Origin: Opeltia flavorubescens
Lineage: Eukaryota; Ascomycota; Lecanoromycetes; Teloschistales; Teloschistaceae
Reading direction: 5' to 3'
NCBI GenBank assembly: GCA_000442125.1
Contig: KE546966.1
Span: 24,969 to 88,968, forward strand
DNA: 64,000 nucleotides
Below are positions 28,430 through 40,657 of this stretch, piece after piece (within the stretch, counting starts at the first letter, position 1; each line of letters opens with the position of its first letter). The notes beneath the pieces were generated by a model. It searched no databases. It was not told where the DNA came from and saw only the letters and a program-made list of their open reading frames with translations. Both the position numbers and the translations under genes were made by a program.

Positions 28430-29045
28430 TATATACACGTAATAATAAACTATATTAGTCGAGTGTATAATAATAGACTATACTAGTCGAGTAAATAATA
28501 ATAAACTATATTAGACGAGTATATAATAATAGACTGTATTAGACGAATATATAGTATAAATTATACTATTCGAGTGTGTAATAATAGATTGTATTAATTT
28601 AATATAGACTATATTATTTAAGTGCGTAATAATAGATTATATTAGTCGAGTGCGTAATAATAGACTATATTAGATAAATATATAATAATAGACTATATTA
28701 AACGAGTATATAGTATAAATTATACTAGTCGAATAAATAATAATAAATTATATTAGACAAATATATAATAATAGATTATATTAGACGAGTATATAATAAT
28801 AAACTATATTATTCGAGTGCGTAATAATAAACTATATTAGATAAATATATAATAATAGATTGTATTAGACGAGTATATAATATAAATTATACTATTTAAA
28901 TACGTAATAATAAACTATATTAAACGAGTATATAGTATAAATTATACTATTCGAGTATATAATAATAAACTGTATTAATTTAGTATAAATTATACTATTT
29001 AAATATATAATAATAGATTATATTAATCGAGTAAGTAATAATAAA
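28430..29045. repeat. 28-bp tandem array, about 22 copies
   Basis: Unit resembling TAATAATAGACTATATTAGT followed by CGAGTATA. The core AGTCGA or AGACGA word recurs at 28,457, 28,485 and 28,513, giving a 28-bp period. The matching place in the right long repeat (about 38,370-38,500) holds only four or five such units, so the array expanded or contracted after the two copies separated. Confidence 0.85.
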
Positions 29046-29204
29046 ATATAATAATTAGCTAATTATAAAAGCGTTATATTTTATTAATTAAATATTACGT
29101 TTTATTATTAAATTTATCTAATTAATTAATTGTATAAAAAACTTTTTAAATAATTAATATTTAATATTTATTTTTATAAAAAATCGGTAATTTTAAATAA
29201 AAAT

Positions 29205-29497
29205 AAATATAATTTAACTATTAGACCTTTAAATTAAAATCTAATTTATAAAATCGATAAAATATATTAAATTATATTATCTATAAAATAAAAACCGAAA
29301 AAATTTATAAAAAACCTTTTATTCTAATAGAGATTGTATATATAGAATCCCAAACAAAAATAAATATAATTCAATTATTAGACTTTCAAATTAAAATCTA
29401 ATTCGTGGAATCGATAAAATATATCAAGTTATATTATCTATAAAATAAAAACCGAAAAAATCTATAAGAAATCCCTTACTCTAATAGAGATTGTATA
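29205..29497. repeat. About 145-bp tandem duplication with unequal RIP
   Basis: Two adjacent copies, 29,205-29,345 and 29,355-29,497, both end in TAATAGAGATTGTATATATA. The second copy keeps CpA words (for example CCCAAACAAAAATAAATATA and ATATATCAAG) that are TpA in the first. The right long repeat at 38.62-38.78 kb has only one copy. Confidence 0.8.
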
Positions 29498-29499
29498 TA

Positions 29500-32400
29500 T
29501 AGAATAATCTTCGTTTTAAATTATATCAATATATTCGTTTTCGCGGTATTATTATAATAGTATTTTATATTTATTATATTTATTTATAAAAAAAATATCG
29601 TTTATTTTTATTATTAAAAAGTTATATAAAATATATTCGCTTAAAAAAAAAATATAATCCGATAAAACTAATAATAGAATTTTTAAATATTAATAAAGCT
29701 TTAAAAAAATTAAAATATAAAAAAATAGAAATTAAATTAATTTAAAAAGCTGTAAATAAATTAATTTATTTAAAATAAACGAAATTAAAATATTTCTAAT
29801 AATAAAAATATTTTTTAAAAAATTAGGAATAAAAAATATTTAATTAAAGTTTAAATAATATAAAAAAATTTAAATATTTAAAAAAATTTAAAAAAATTTT
29901 CAAAATAATATAAATTATAATATTTATTTCTATAATAAATAAATTTTTTTTTTTAAATTTTTTTTTTTTAAAATTTTTTTTTAATTAAATTAAATTTTAT
30001 TTATTAATAAAACTATTATAATATTTTTAAATAGTTTATAAAATATTTTTTAAATTTTTATATATTTTTTAATATAAAATATTTTTTTTATTTAATAAAA
30101 TATTATTAATTTTATTTTTTTAATATTTTTTTAATAATAAATATATTTTTTTTTTAAATTTTAAAATTGAATATTTTTTAAATTAGTATTTAAAAGTCAA
30201 TTAATTTTAATAATAATATATAAAATATCGAATATATTTTAGCGTTTTTTAATAAATTAAAGTGGTAATTTTATAATTTTTTAATTTTTTTAATAAAAAA
30301 TAGTTTAATTTTTATATAATTTAATTTTTTATTTAATATTTTAATTTTTAGATTTTTTATAAAAAAATATACTTTATTCCCTTTTTTTAATAAAAGTACT
30401 ATTTTCCTTTTTTTATTTTAATATATACCCGATAATTTTTATATATTTATAATATTATTATAAATTTTTTTTAATATTTTTATTTATTTTATAATTAGTT
30501 CGATTAATTAATATAATAGTTTTATTTTAAATAAATTTAAATTTTTAAAAAAATTCGCGAAAAAAAAAATTTTTTTTATTATATTTGATTTTTTTATATT
30601 TAAAACGAGTTATACTATTAATAATAATAATATCTAATTATTTTATATATTATTAATATAATAGTATAGGTATTATTTTAATATTTAATTTATATATTTT
30701 ATTTATTTATTTATTATTAAATAAAATATTATTAATATTTTTAATTTTATATCTAATAAAAAAATTAATATTTTCTAATAGTTCGAAATAAATAATTTAT
30801 TTTTATTATTAATAATTACTACTAGTATTTTATAATATCAAATAAGTCTATTTATAATAATAAATTCTAATTATTTTATAATATATATCTCTTTAAATAA
30901 TATTAAATAAAAGTATTTTATTAATTTATTTATAATAATAAATATAATATTATATTTTTTTTTTATAATTAAATTTTTTAATTTTAGTAATTTAATAATA
31001 AAATTTATAGTAATTTTTTTTTATAATAAATTCAATAGTTTCTAATACTGGATTTCGTTATAATAAATATAAATAATATATTTATTTTATTAATAATTAA
31101 GATATCTTTTAATATATATCTCGATATATTATTTTATATTAGAAAATTAATAGTTTTATTATAAAAGTTATATTATTTTTATTATATTTAAATATTTTTA
31201 TAATAACTTATTATAGTATTTTTTAATATATTCGTTAATTTTATTTTTTAGTATATTAAATTTTCTCTTTTTTATTAAAAACTATTTTTTATTGTTTTTT
31301 AATATTTTTAGCGTTATATTTATTTAACGATTATTTTTTAATAATAATTTATTATAATTAACTTTTAGAATACTATAATTAAAGGTTTCTTTAATTTTTA
31401 TATAATTATTTTTTCGATTTAAAATATCGGTTTTTTTATTTTCTTTTTTTAATATATAAATAATTCTAAATTTATATTATTTTAGTAGTTTTAACTATTA
31501 TATTTATTATCGGTTCAGCTATTTAATTATAATAAAGCTAAATAAATTTTTATAATTTATATAAATTATTAAATTTAATAATTTTTTTATATAAATTTTT
31601 TGGATTTCTAGTACTATAATTATTACTAGTAGTTTTTTATTATAAATATTATAGTTTTATTTTATAAACGATAATTTTTTTAATATATATACTACTAGAT
31701 ATTCTTTACCGTTATATTTTTATATAAAATATATATTAATAATTAAATCCGATATATTTATTTCGATTTTAGATAGTTTTTTTAGATCGAATATTTTATA
31801 TATTAGATTTTATAGATATACTTTTTTAAATTTATCGAAAATATATTTTTTTTTTTTTTTTTTAATATTACTCGTTTAATATTTTAATTAATTTAGTAAA
31901 TAGTATTATAATATAAAAATATCCTTTAATAAACTTTTTATTATAGTTTATAAAATTGAGAAAATTTTAAATTTTTTTAATATTTTAGAATTCTTTTTAT
32001 TATTTAACTAATTTTAATTTAATTAGATTTATTTTAATTTTATTCCTCTCGATAATAAATTCTAAAAAATCTATTTTTTTTTTATAAAATTTATACTTTT
32101 CTAGTTTAAATTATAGGTTTCTATTTTTAAAATAATTAAGAACTAGATTAATATATTATTAATATTCTTCGAGTATTTTTAAATAGATTAGAATATTATT
32201 AAAGTAAGTAATAATAAAATAGTCGAAATATTTTTTAAATATATTATTAATTATTTTTTAATATATTATCGAAGTATTTATTAATTTAAATAGTATAATT
32301 ATATATTTATAATATTTATATTAAATTTTAAAAATTATTTTTTATTTTTTTTCTATTTTTATTTATATTAAATTATAGATTTTTTATAAATTAAATTTTA

Positions 32401-35400
32401 TATAATATTATACTTCTATAAATCGATTTTAAAATTCGAAAATATTAGATAATAAATACCGGTTTTTTATTACAATTTTATTTAGCTTTTTATAATTAAT
32501 ATATAAACGGAACGATTTATTTTTTTTAAATATAAAAAGAATTAGATATTTTACTAATAATTAAAATTTTTTAATAAAATTTTTTTTTTTATTTTCGTTT
32601 AAATATTATTAAAATATTAATAGTTTTTTTTTTAAAAATGTATAAATAGGTTTAAATATAAACTATTTATTTAATTTAAATTTAATTTTATAATTTTATA
32701 TTTAATAATTAAATAGTATTTTTATAATTATTTTTTTTTAAAATAAATACTTCTATTTTTTATATATACCCGGAATTTTTTCTAATAGAGTTCCTGTAAG
32801 TAATTTAAAATTTTTGAAAAATTTATAAATTTCTTTCCTTATTCTATTTTTTTAATCTAGTTAATTTTTATTAATATTTAACGAGTTGAATATTTTTTAA
32901 TCGTTTTTTTTCGAAATTATAAATTTATATTTTATATTTAATTTTTTATCTACCTTTAAATATTATTAAAATATAGATTAAATATTTCTTATATAGAAAT
33001 ATCGCTCGAATTTAAGTACTTTTTTTTTTAATCGATTTTTAAATTATAATTTTTTAATTAAAAACTTTTTAATATAATATTATAGTTAATTATAAGTATA
33101 ATATTAAATTAAAGTTTCTTTTAATACTAGTTAATAATTATTTTTAATAGTATTATTTTTTCTATTATATTTAGTAATAATTTACCGTTTATTATTATAT
33201 ATAAATATAGAATTTTCTTTTTAATATAAAATAACCTTTTTTTTTTACTAAAAATTCTAATATATAATTTCCGGTTATATATAAATCGATTATTATTTAA
33301 ATTTTTTATAATTTATCTTTTATTATTATTATCGCTAAATAAATGAAAATATATATATAATTTATTAAATATCGCTATTTAAAAACTATTATTATATTAT
33401 ATTATTTTAATTCTTTTATTATTAAAAAATTTAGTTATTTTTTGATTTTTTTTTTATAAATATTATCTAATTAAAAGTTTCTTACTAATTTTACTAATAT
33501 TATTTCCGATTATATTTTTTAAAGGTTGCGTATTTATATTTTTTTTCGGGTTATATATAACTTCGCTATTATTATTATAGAAAATAGCCTAATTTTTTTT
33601 TTTAATAAATAGTAAATTTTATAATAATTATTATAATAGAATTTTTAATTTAATTAATAATAAATATATTATTTTTTTATTAATATAGCGTTTATTTATA
33701 GTAGTATTAGTTTTAGAATAATTTTTTTCTTTTTAATACTAGTCCCGCTTTATATATCGAATAAATTAATAATTTCCGCAGCTTTTTATTCCTATTATTT
33801 ATTCTAGAGATATAATCGGATATTTATTTATTTATAATAGTTGTTTTTATATTACTCGAACTTTTATTAATAGTTTTTTTTAAATTTATAAAAATATAAA
33901 GTTCTTAATCGCGCTATATATATATTATAAAAATTTTTTTTTTTTATTAGTATTTAATAATAGGCTTTTTTAATATCTATTTTATTAAAATCAATCCTAT
34001 TTTTTTAGATAATTTAATCTAGTAATTTTTTATTTCTTACTAGTAAATAATTATCGTTTAAAATAGTTTCCGAAATATTAAAATCTTTTTTATAAATATT
34101 TTTATTATCGATTTTTATTTATTTTTTAAATTTTTTTTTTAATATAGCGTTAAATTATTAAAATAATATTTTATTTCTTTAATAATTTTTTATAAAATAA
34201 TCTGGTTTATTATAATTATAGTATATTTTAAAAATTTATCTCCCGGTTTCTTTTTCTTTTTTTATTTCTTTAGGGTTTTTTTTTTTACTTTATTAAGTAG
34301 AGCCTAATTTTATAAATATAAATCTATAGTAGCTATTTATAAATCTAGTATTATTTCTATAATAGCCTTTTTTTAAAAATTGGTTTAAATAATATTTTAT
34401 ATTATTTAATCGGTTTTTATTAAAATATTTTTCTAATTATTATTTATATAATTTATTATCGAGATTAATAATAGTTTCTATAATATTATTAAATATTTTA
34501 ATTATTTATCCGTCTTTTATAAATTTATCCTTTATATTATTCTTTAATTATCGTATAAATATAATAATAAAAGTATTATCGTCCTATTTTATAATAGATA
34601 AATATTTTTAAAACTTTACGATATAATTTAATACTAAAATCGTTTATTATAAATATTATATATATTATTCTATAATAGACTATTTATTAAATATTTTATA
34701 AATTTTATATATTGCTATTTTAAAAGCTAGAAATATACTAAATATATATTTAAAATTTTTTTTTTCTTCTAGGTATTTATTAAATAATAGTTTTATTTAA
34801 TATTAAACTTTTTTTTTTAAATATAAAGCGGCGAAAAAAATTTTTTTATTATATTATATTAAATAAAATACAAAGTATATTTCTAATTAAATAAACTAAT
34901 CGTTTAATTTATATCGATTTTTATTAAAAGTATTAAGTTTATTAACTTTAATTCCAGATTGGTTACTAGTTAATATAAAAGTATTTAAAATAAAAATATT
35001 ATATTAATTTAAAATAGATATTTTAAAAGTATTTAAAGTATTAAATTTTATTTTAATAAAATTAGTCTTTAAAAATTAATTTTATTAGAAATTTATAAAT
35101 TTAAATATAATAAATATTAATTATTAAATTATATAAAAAGGAATTATTTTAATATTATAAATTAATTAAAAAATTAAAATAATTAATAAATTAAATATAA
35201 TATTTTAAGGGTATTATAAAGGAAATTTATATATTTAATAAAATTTTTTTATATCGCCGTATTAATATTATTATTATAATATCGATTTGTTATTATTATC
35301 GCTACGTCGATATTAATATTAAAATATTATTCTATTATCGCCGTCGCTATATCGATATTAATACTAAGATATCGTTTTATTATCGCTATAGATAACCGTT

Positions 35401-35850
35401 CCCAGTACTACCTAGACGTATAGATTTTATACCGAGCGGCTGCCTATTAAACTTGTAATATTAAACGGATTTTTTTTATTTATTAATTAAATTTCTAAAA
35501 ATTTATTATAAAAGATTTTAAAATAAAAATCGATTATTAAATAATATTTTTAAAATATTAATAATTTATAATTAAATATTTTAAAATAAAAGTCGATTAT
35601 TAAATAATAATTATAAAATATTAAAAATTTATTTTATAAATTTCTATATAAAAATAAAATTATAAATTATTTATTAAATTTTATAAAAAATTTAATAAAT
35701 AATAATTAGAGAAAATCGATTGAATATATTTATTATTTAATAAATTAAAAAAAAATTTTATAATAAATCGAATATTATAAAATATATTATTATTTAAAAA
35801 ATTTATAATAATAATCTATATAATATATATTATAATAAAACTAGTATTAA
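29500..35850 (-). mobile_element. Ty3/Gypsy retrotransposon fossil, interior
   Basis: A heavily degraded Ty3/Gypsy interior on the - strand. Conceptual translation at about 30,640-31,040 follows the integrase core (an FIIKLLK block, a KYFYLI block and an ISNYxKIL block). At about 32,150-32,310 it follows the reverse transcriptase palm region, and near 32,490-32,560 an RLYINYKKLNKI block matches the N-terminal side of that domain. The order reverse transcriptase then integrase is the Gypsy order. The interior is nearly pure A/T, with very many breaks and no usable frame, and looks old. A gag-like region would be expected near 33.5-35.4 kb but was not recognisable. Confidence 0.8.
35225..35400. 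repeat. ATATCG-type imperfect repeat
   Basis: Irregular repeats containing TCGCCGT, TATCGATATTAAT and ATTATCGCTA words over about 175 bp. They are followed by a short patch at 35,395-35,460 that retains CpA and GC-rich words (CCCAGTACTACC, GAGCGGCTGCC), which may mark an element edge. Confidence 0.5.
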
Positions 35851-38790
35851 TATTAAAAATATTATTTTTAAAAATTATATTTATAAATTTATATCCTTTA
35901 TTTTTTTTATATATTTTAATTAATATTATTTTTTATTTTAAATATTTTTATAAAATTCGTTTTTATATATAACTAAATTTATTATATTTAAAACTCGGGA
36001 TTATTATAAAATATTAAACTATTTAAATTAAATTTATTTAATATTTATAAAAGTATTATTATATTTATTAATTTTTTTATAATTTATTCCCGAAATTTAT
36101 TATATTCGAATATTTTTATCGCGACTATTATTTTTAGTTTTAAAACTAGAATTAAAATTAATTAAATAATATATAATAGTTTAAAAAATTAGCTAATTAA
36201 TAAAATATAAACTATTATATATATAATATATAAATTACTTATATTAAATATATAAAAATTTTAATTATTAAAAAAAAAAATTATAAAATTAATAGTTAAT
36301 TAAGCGCTTTTAATTTATTATTCGCGTTATATTTTTTATTATAAATTATCCGAATTATTTAAATTGTTTAAATTTTAAATTTTTTAATAAAATTTAATTT
36401 TTTTTAAACATTTTATATTAAATATTCTTATCGATTTTTTAATTAAATATAGATTATTTTCGAGTTATATATATAATCTTTTACAATTTTTTAAATTTAT
36501 AATAATTTTATATAAAATTTTCCTTTTATTATTAATAAATATAATTAGAATCTAATAGGCTTTAATCTAATAATATAATTTTATACGAACGTTTTTTTAT
36601 AAAAAATTCTAAAAATTATTCTAAATTCGAAATAAATAAAATAAATAATTAAAAAACTTTTAAAAGTTAGTATAATAGATAATAAAAAATAGTAGTTTAT
36701 TAATTTCTAAATAATATTAATATTTCTATTTAATAAAAGTATTAAATTCGGAATCGAAAATCGAATTATTTAAAAAATAAAATAATATCGGTATAATAAT
36801 AATAGATTTAATAAAAGGTAAAAATATAAAATAATAGTAAAAAATAAAATACTAGTTCTAGCCGTTTTAAAATATAATTAAACTTATAATATATATAAAA
36901 AAAAAATATTAAAAATAATATATATTTATTTATAATAATATAAAATAATTTAAAAGTAAAAAAATAATAGAAATTATATATATATAAAATAAAAACATTT
37001 TATTAATCGAATTAAATTAATTTTATATTTAAATAGAAATTTTATTAATTAGTAATTTAAGTTAGTATATATTCGCGTTATTTATAAAAAAAAATTAAAT
37101 TAGTATAAAACGCGTTTAAATTTTATTAATTTCAATTTTTTTTATAATTTTTATTTAATCTATTCTATAATTTTATTTTAAAATATCTAAAAATTATATT
37201 ATTATTTAATATTTATAATTATACTTTTATTATTTCTATTTTAAAAAGCTTTTCGATTTTTTTTATATATTTAACTCTAATTTTCTTTTTAAAATAAAGG
37301 AATTCGCTCGCGAAATTTATAATTAAATATAATAATAATATAATAATAGTAAATAATATAGTTTTATATTATATTATAAATTTTTTCGCGAATAAAATAG
37401 TTTATATAAAGGTTAAAAAATTAATAAAATTTAATTATAATCGCTTTTTAACTAAAAATATATAAATATAAATTAATATAATAATTAATAATTTCTATTA
37501 ATAAATATAAAATATTATAATTATTTATTAATAGATTAAAAAGCTAAAATTATTTTATATTTTTATTTTAAAATATTAATATATTTTTAAATAAAAAAAT
37601 AATTTAAATATTAATATTTTAAAATAAAAAAATAATTTAAATATATTATTAAAAATAAATTAATAAATAATATATTTTAATATTATATAAATTAAAAAAT
37701 ATTTATAAAAATTTAAAATTTAAAAAAAATTTTATAAATAATAATATATTATAATTATTTTATAAATATAAATATAAAATTAATTTATTATATAAAAAAT
37801 ATTTTTAAATTACACGGGATTAAATAGTAAAAAATTTAAAAATAATAAAATATTTATATATAAAAAATTCAATATTTTAATAGAATTTAGTTTATAAATT
37901 CTATATTTTTATATTATAAAAAAAAAACTAATTTTATAGTTTAAAATTATCTAAATTAAAAAAAAAATAAAGAATTAAATATTTTAAAAAATATATTTAT
38001 ATTTATATAAGTTATTTTTTTTTAATATTTTAAAAAAATATTAATTATAAATTAAAGATAAATTATTAAAATTTTAAAAAAATAGAAATAAAAATCTAGT
38101 AAATAATTATCGAAATATTTTTAATCGGAATATAACTATTAATAATTAATTTTAATCGATTTATTATAATTTATAAAAAAAATAAATAAAAAAACAGTTA
38201 TTTAAATAAAATAATAAAAATATATTTTTAATAAAAAATAAAATCTAATAATCGAATATTATTTTAAATATTATTTTTTTATTATTATTATTTTATTATT
38301 ATTATTTTTTTATAGTTAATATTTTATTATTACTTTTAATAATAGTAACGCGATATTAAAATATAATAGTTAAATACACGATAAAAAAATATAATAGTAG
38401 AGTATATAATAATAAAATATATTATTAGCTAAGTATATAATAATAGAAAATAATAATCGAATATATAATAATTAAATATAATAATTAATTAAAAAATAAA
38501 ATATTATAGTTTATTAATTAAATATTATATTTTATTATTAAATTTATTTAATTAATTAATAATATAAAAAACTTTTTAGATAAATATTATTTAATATTTA
38601 TTTTTATAAAAAATCGGGAGTTTTAAATAAAAATAAATATAATTTATCTAGTAAATTTTTAAATTAAAATTTATATAATAAAATCGATAAATTATATCTA
38701 ATTATATTATTTATAAAATAAAAATTAAAAAAATCTAGAAAAAATCTTTTATTTTAATATAGATTATATATATAAATTTTAAATTTTTTA
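35850..38790. repeat. Long direct repeat, right copy (LTR candidate)
   Basis: Right partner of the repeat at 25.9-29.5 kb, in the same orientation. It is more AT-rich than the left copy and has only four or five 28-bp units. For a - strand element this would be the 5' side. Confidence 0.6.
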
Positions 38791-39590
38791 TTATAATAGA
38801 ATTAATCTAATTATTTTTTTAAATATATTAAATAATTATTATTTATAAATAATAGGATTTAAAAATACTAATAAAAAACGTTTAAATTTAATAATAATTA
38901 TTTATAGAATTAATATAAAATATATTTTAGTAAATATAATTCTAATAGAAAAAATTAAACAAAAAATATTTAATAAAAATTTATTTTTTTATTATTATAA
39001 ATATAATATTAATTTTAATAATATATTTAATAATAATAATTTTTTAAATTTTAAAATAGAAACTCTATTTTATATAATTAAAAAAAGCGTTTAAAAAATA
39101 TTAATAATAATAGTAAAAGATAAAAGAAAAAAATATATAAATTAATAAATATTAATTATAATATATTTAAAAAGCGAAGATTAATTAAAAAATAATAGTA
39201 TATTATAAAATTAATTTAATAACAATTAGATTAATATATAATATTTAATATATATATTAAATAAATTCTTTAAAATAATTTTTTTAAATTTTATTTATAT
39301 ATTTTTTTTAATTAAATTAATAAATATTAAATTTACTATATATATTATTTTTTATAATATTTTCTTTTATATATTTATTTTTTTAATATTTATTATATAT
39401 AATATATTTTTTATATATATAGCTCGATTCTACTATAAAATTATATTTAGTATTTTTATACTGGTATACTTTTTAAATTAATAATAGTATATTTTTTTAA
39501 ATAATTTAATAATTTTCAATTAATTAAATTCGTTAAATTAATAAAAATAGTATTACTTTTGTAAAAATATACTATTAGGTTTTTTTTTAT
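38791..39590. other. RIP-mutated DNA, nothing recognised
   Basis: About 800 bp of nearly pure A/T without open frames, arrays or domain matches. Confidence 0.55.
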
Positions 39591-39599
39591 TTAGTTTTT

Positions 39600-39685
39600 C
39601 GGCTACCCGGTAGCTCTATAAAATATTTCCGCAAATTTTATAATTTAACCTTCGATTATAAATATATATAGGATAAATTATATTC
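39600..39685 (+). repeat. Dispersed repeat, copy 2 (partner at 18.1 kb)
   Basis: Carries CTACCCGGTAGCTCTATAAA, AAATTTTATAATTTAACC and TATATATAGGATA in the same order as 18,125-18,195. The differences are mostly C to T or G to A. It lies close to the right edge of the AT-rich block. Confidence 0.7.
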
Positions 39686-39899
39686 GATAATTTTATAGCT
39701 ATTAATATATTTTATTTTTATTATATAATGGATATTATATTATCGAGTTATATATATATATTAAAGTTTTTAATTTTTTAGCGCAAATTTTAATAAAAGT
39801 ATTTTTATAATTTGGTTCAAATATATCCCGTATAAATAATATAAAAAAACGTCTACTTATATTCTAAAAATACCGTCTAAACCAAATAAATTAATTATT

Positions 39900-40030
39900 T
39901 TAAATACAAGAGGCTTTAATAAACCTCGATACTGCGCGTTTATCCAAATTTTATTAAAATTTAAACAGCGTTTTCAACGCTAATACCGTGATAATATAAT
40001 CGTATATATTAACCAGCTCTAAGATATTCG
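39900..40030. other. Edge of the AT-rich block
   Basis: CpA and TpG reappear over about 100-150 bp (for example ATCCAAATTTT, GCGTTTTCAACGC, CCGTGATAA). To the right base composition is that of normal fungal genes; to the left it is the RIP-mutated block. Confidence 0.75.
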
Positions 40031-40425
40031 TTGTACTGGACCGAGGAGGTTTTTTATCAACTACCGATAACGATAAAATATATAACTATCAGGCTTATAT
40101 ATCGGAATTGGCTGCTTTTTGGCACCTCCCTTATAGTACTGGGCATGATGATAACTAGTATAGCGAAGACCTACTGGGAGGTTATATTAGCTCGGGGCCT
40201 CATGAAGGGGATCGGGTGAGGTATACTATTCTTACCCAGCGTGGTCATCGTCGCTCAGTATTTCACAACCAGAATCTCTCTCGCCACCGGTGTCGGCTCC
40301 ACGGGGAGTGCGCTATACTGGATCTTGTTGGAATATTTTTTGCTTTATTCTCTGGTAAAAGCTAAAATTTTAAACGAGGACAGAGAGTATTACCTGAAAT
40401 ATATTGAACTATAACTTATAGAACC
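40031..40425 (+). pseudogene. MFS monocarboxylate-type transporter remnant
   Basis: Translation on the + strand gives a stretch typical of fungal major facilitator proteins of the monocarboxylate/MCH type. It shows a transmembrane segment containing LLFGTSLIVLGMMITSIAK, then YWEVILARGLMKGIG, GILFLPSVVIVAQYF and a TGVGSTGSALYW block where the family normally has SGSSxGG. This corresponds to helices 3 to 5 of twelve. The gene has no start codon and no N-terminal helices, an in-frame TGA lies at 40,217-40,219 inside the GxGxGxxF motif, and the similarity stops near 40,400. The N-terminal side borders the RIP-mutated block, so the gene was probably truncated there. It is not functional as read. 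Confidence 0.75.
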
Positions 40426-40657
40426 TCTGTCTGCAGAGGTGGGGTAGGTATAACACTTGGGTCGCTTGTCGCCTGTATATCTGTGGATATCCGCATATCG
40501 CCTATTGCGGCCAGGCGCGATTTATCTACGCGACCCCGGAAATGCCTGTATTACAACGACCATATGTTGACAAGCTGAAGGACGACAGTAACGAAGATAT
40601 GAGGTTCCATGCTGTCATTATCATCTAATCGCATCGCCAGACTATACAGAGGCCGAG

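Larger units (their letters stand above)
25900..29500. repeat. Long direct repeat, left copy (LTR candidate)
   Basis: Sequence from about 25.9 to 29.5 kb is matched in order and orientation by about 35.85-38.79 kb. Clear matches include the words around 26,560-26,640 versus 36,530-36,600, and 29,040-29,350 versus 38,490-38,785. The left copy is longer, mainly because its 28-bp array is expanded and its last ~145 bp are duplicated. It flanks a - strand Gypsy interior, so long terminal repeats are the simplest reading. Repeats of about 3 kb would be unusually long for that family, so a different flanking repeat is possible. Confidence 0.6.

Noticed and set aside
28430-29045. CRISPR-like array
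   Set aside because: Units are directly adjacent without unique spacers; it is a minisatellite in a eukaryotic genome.
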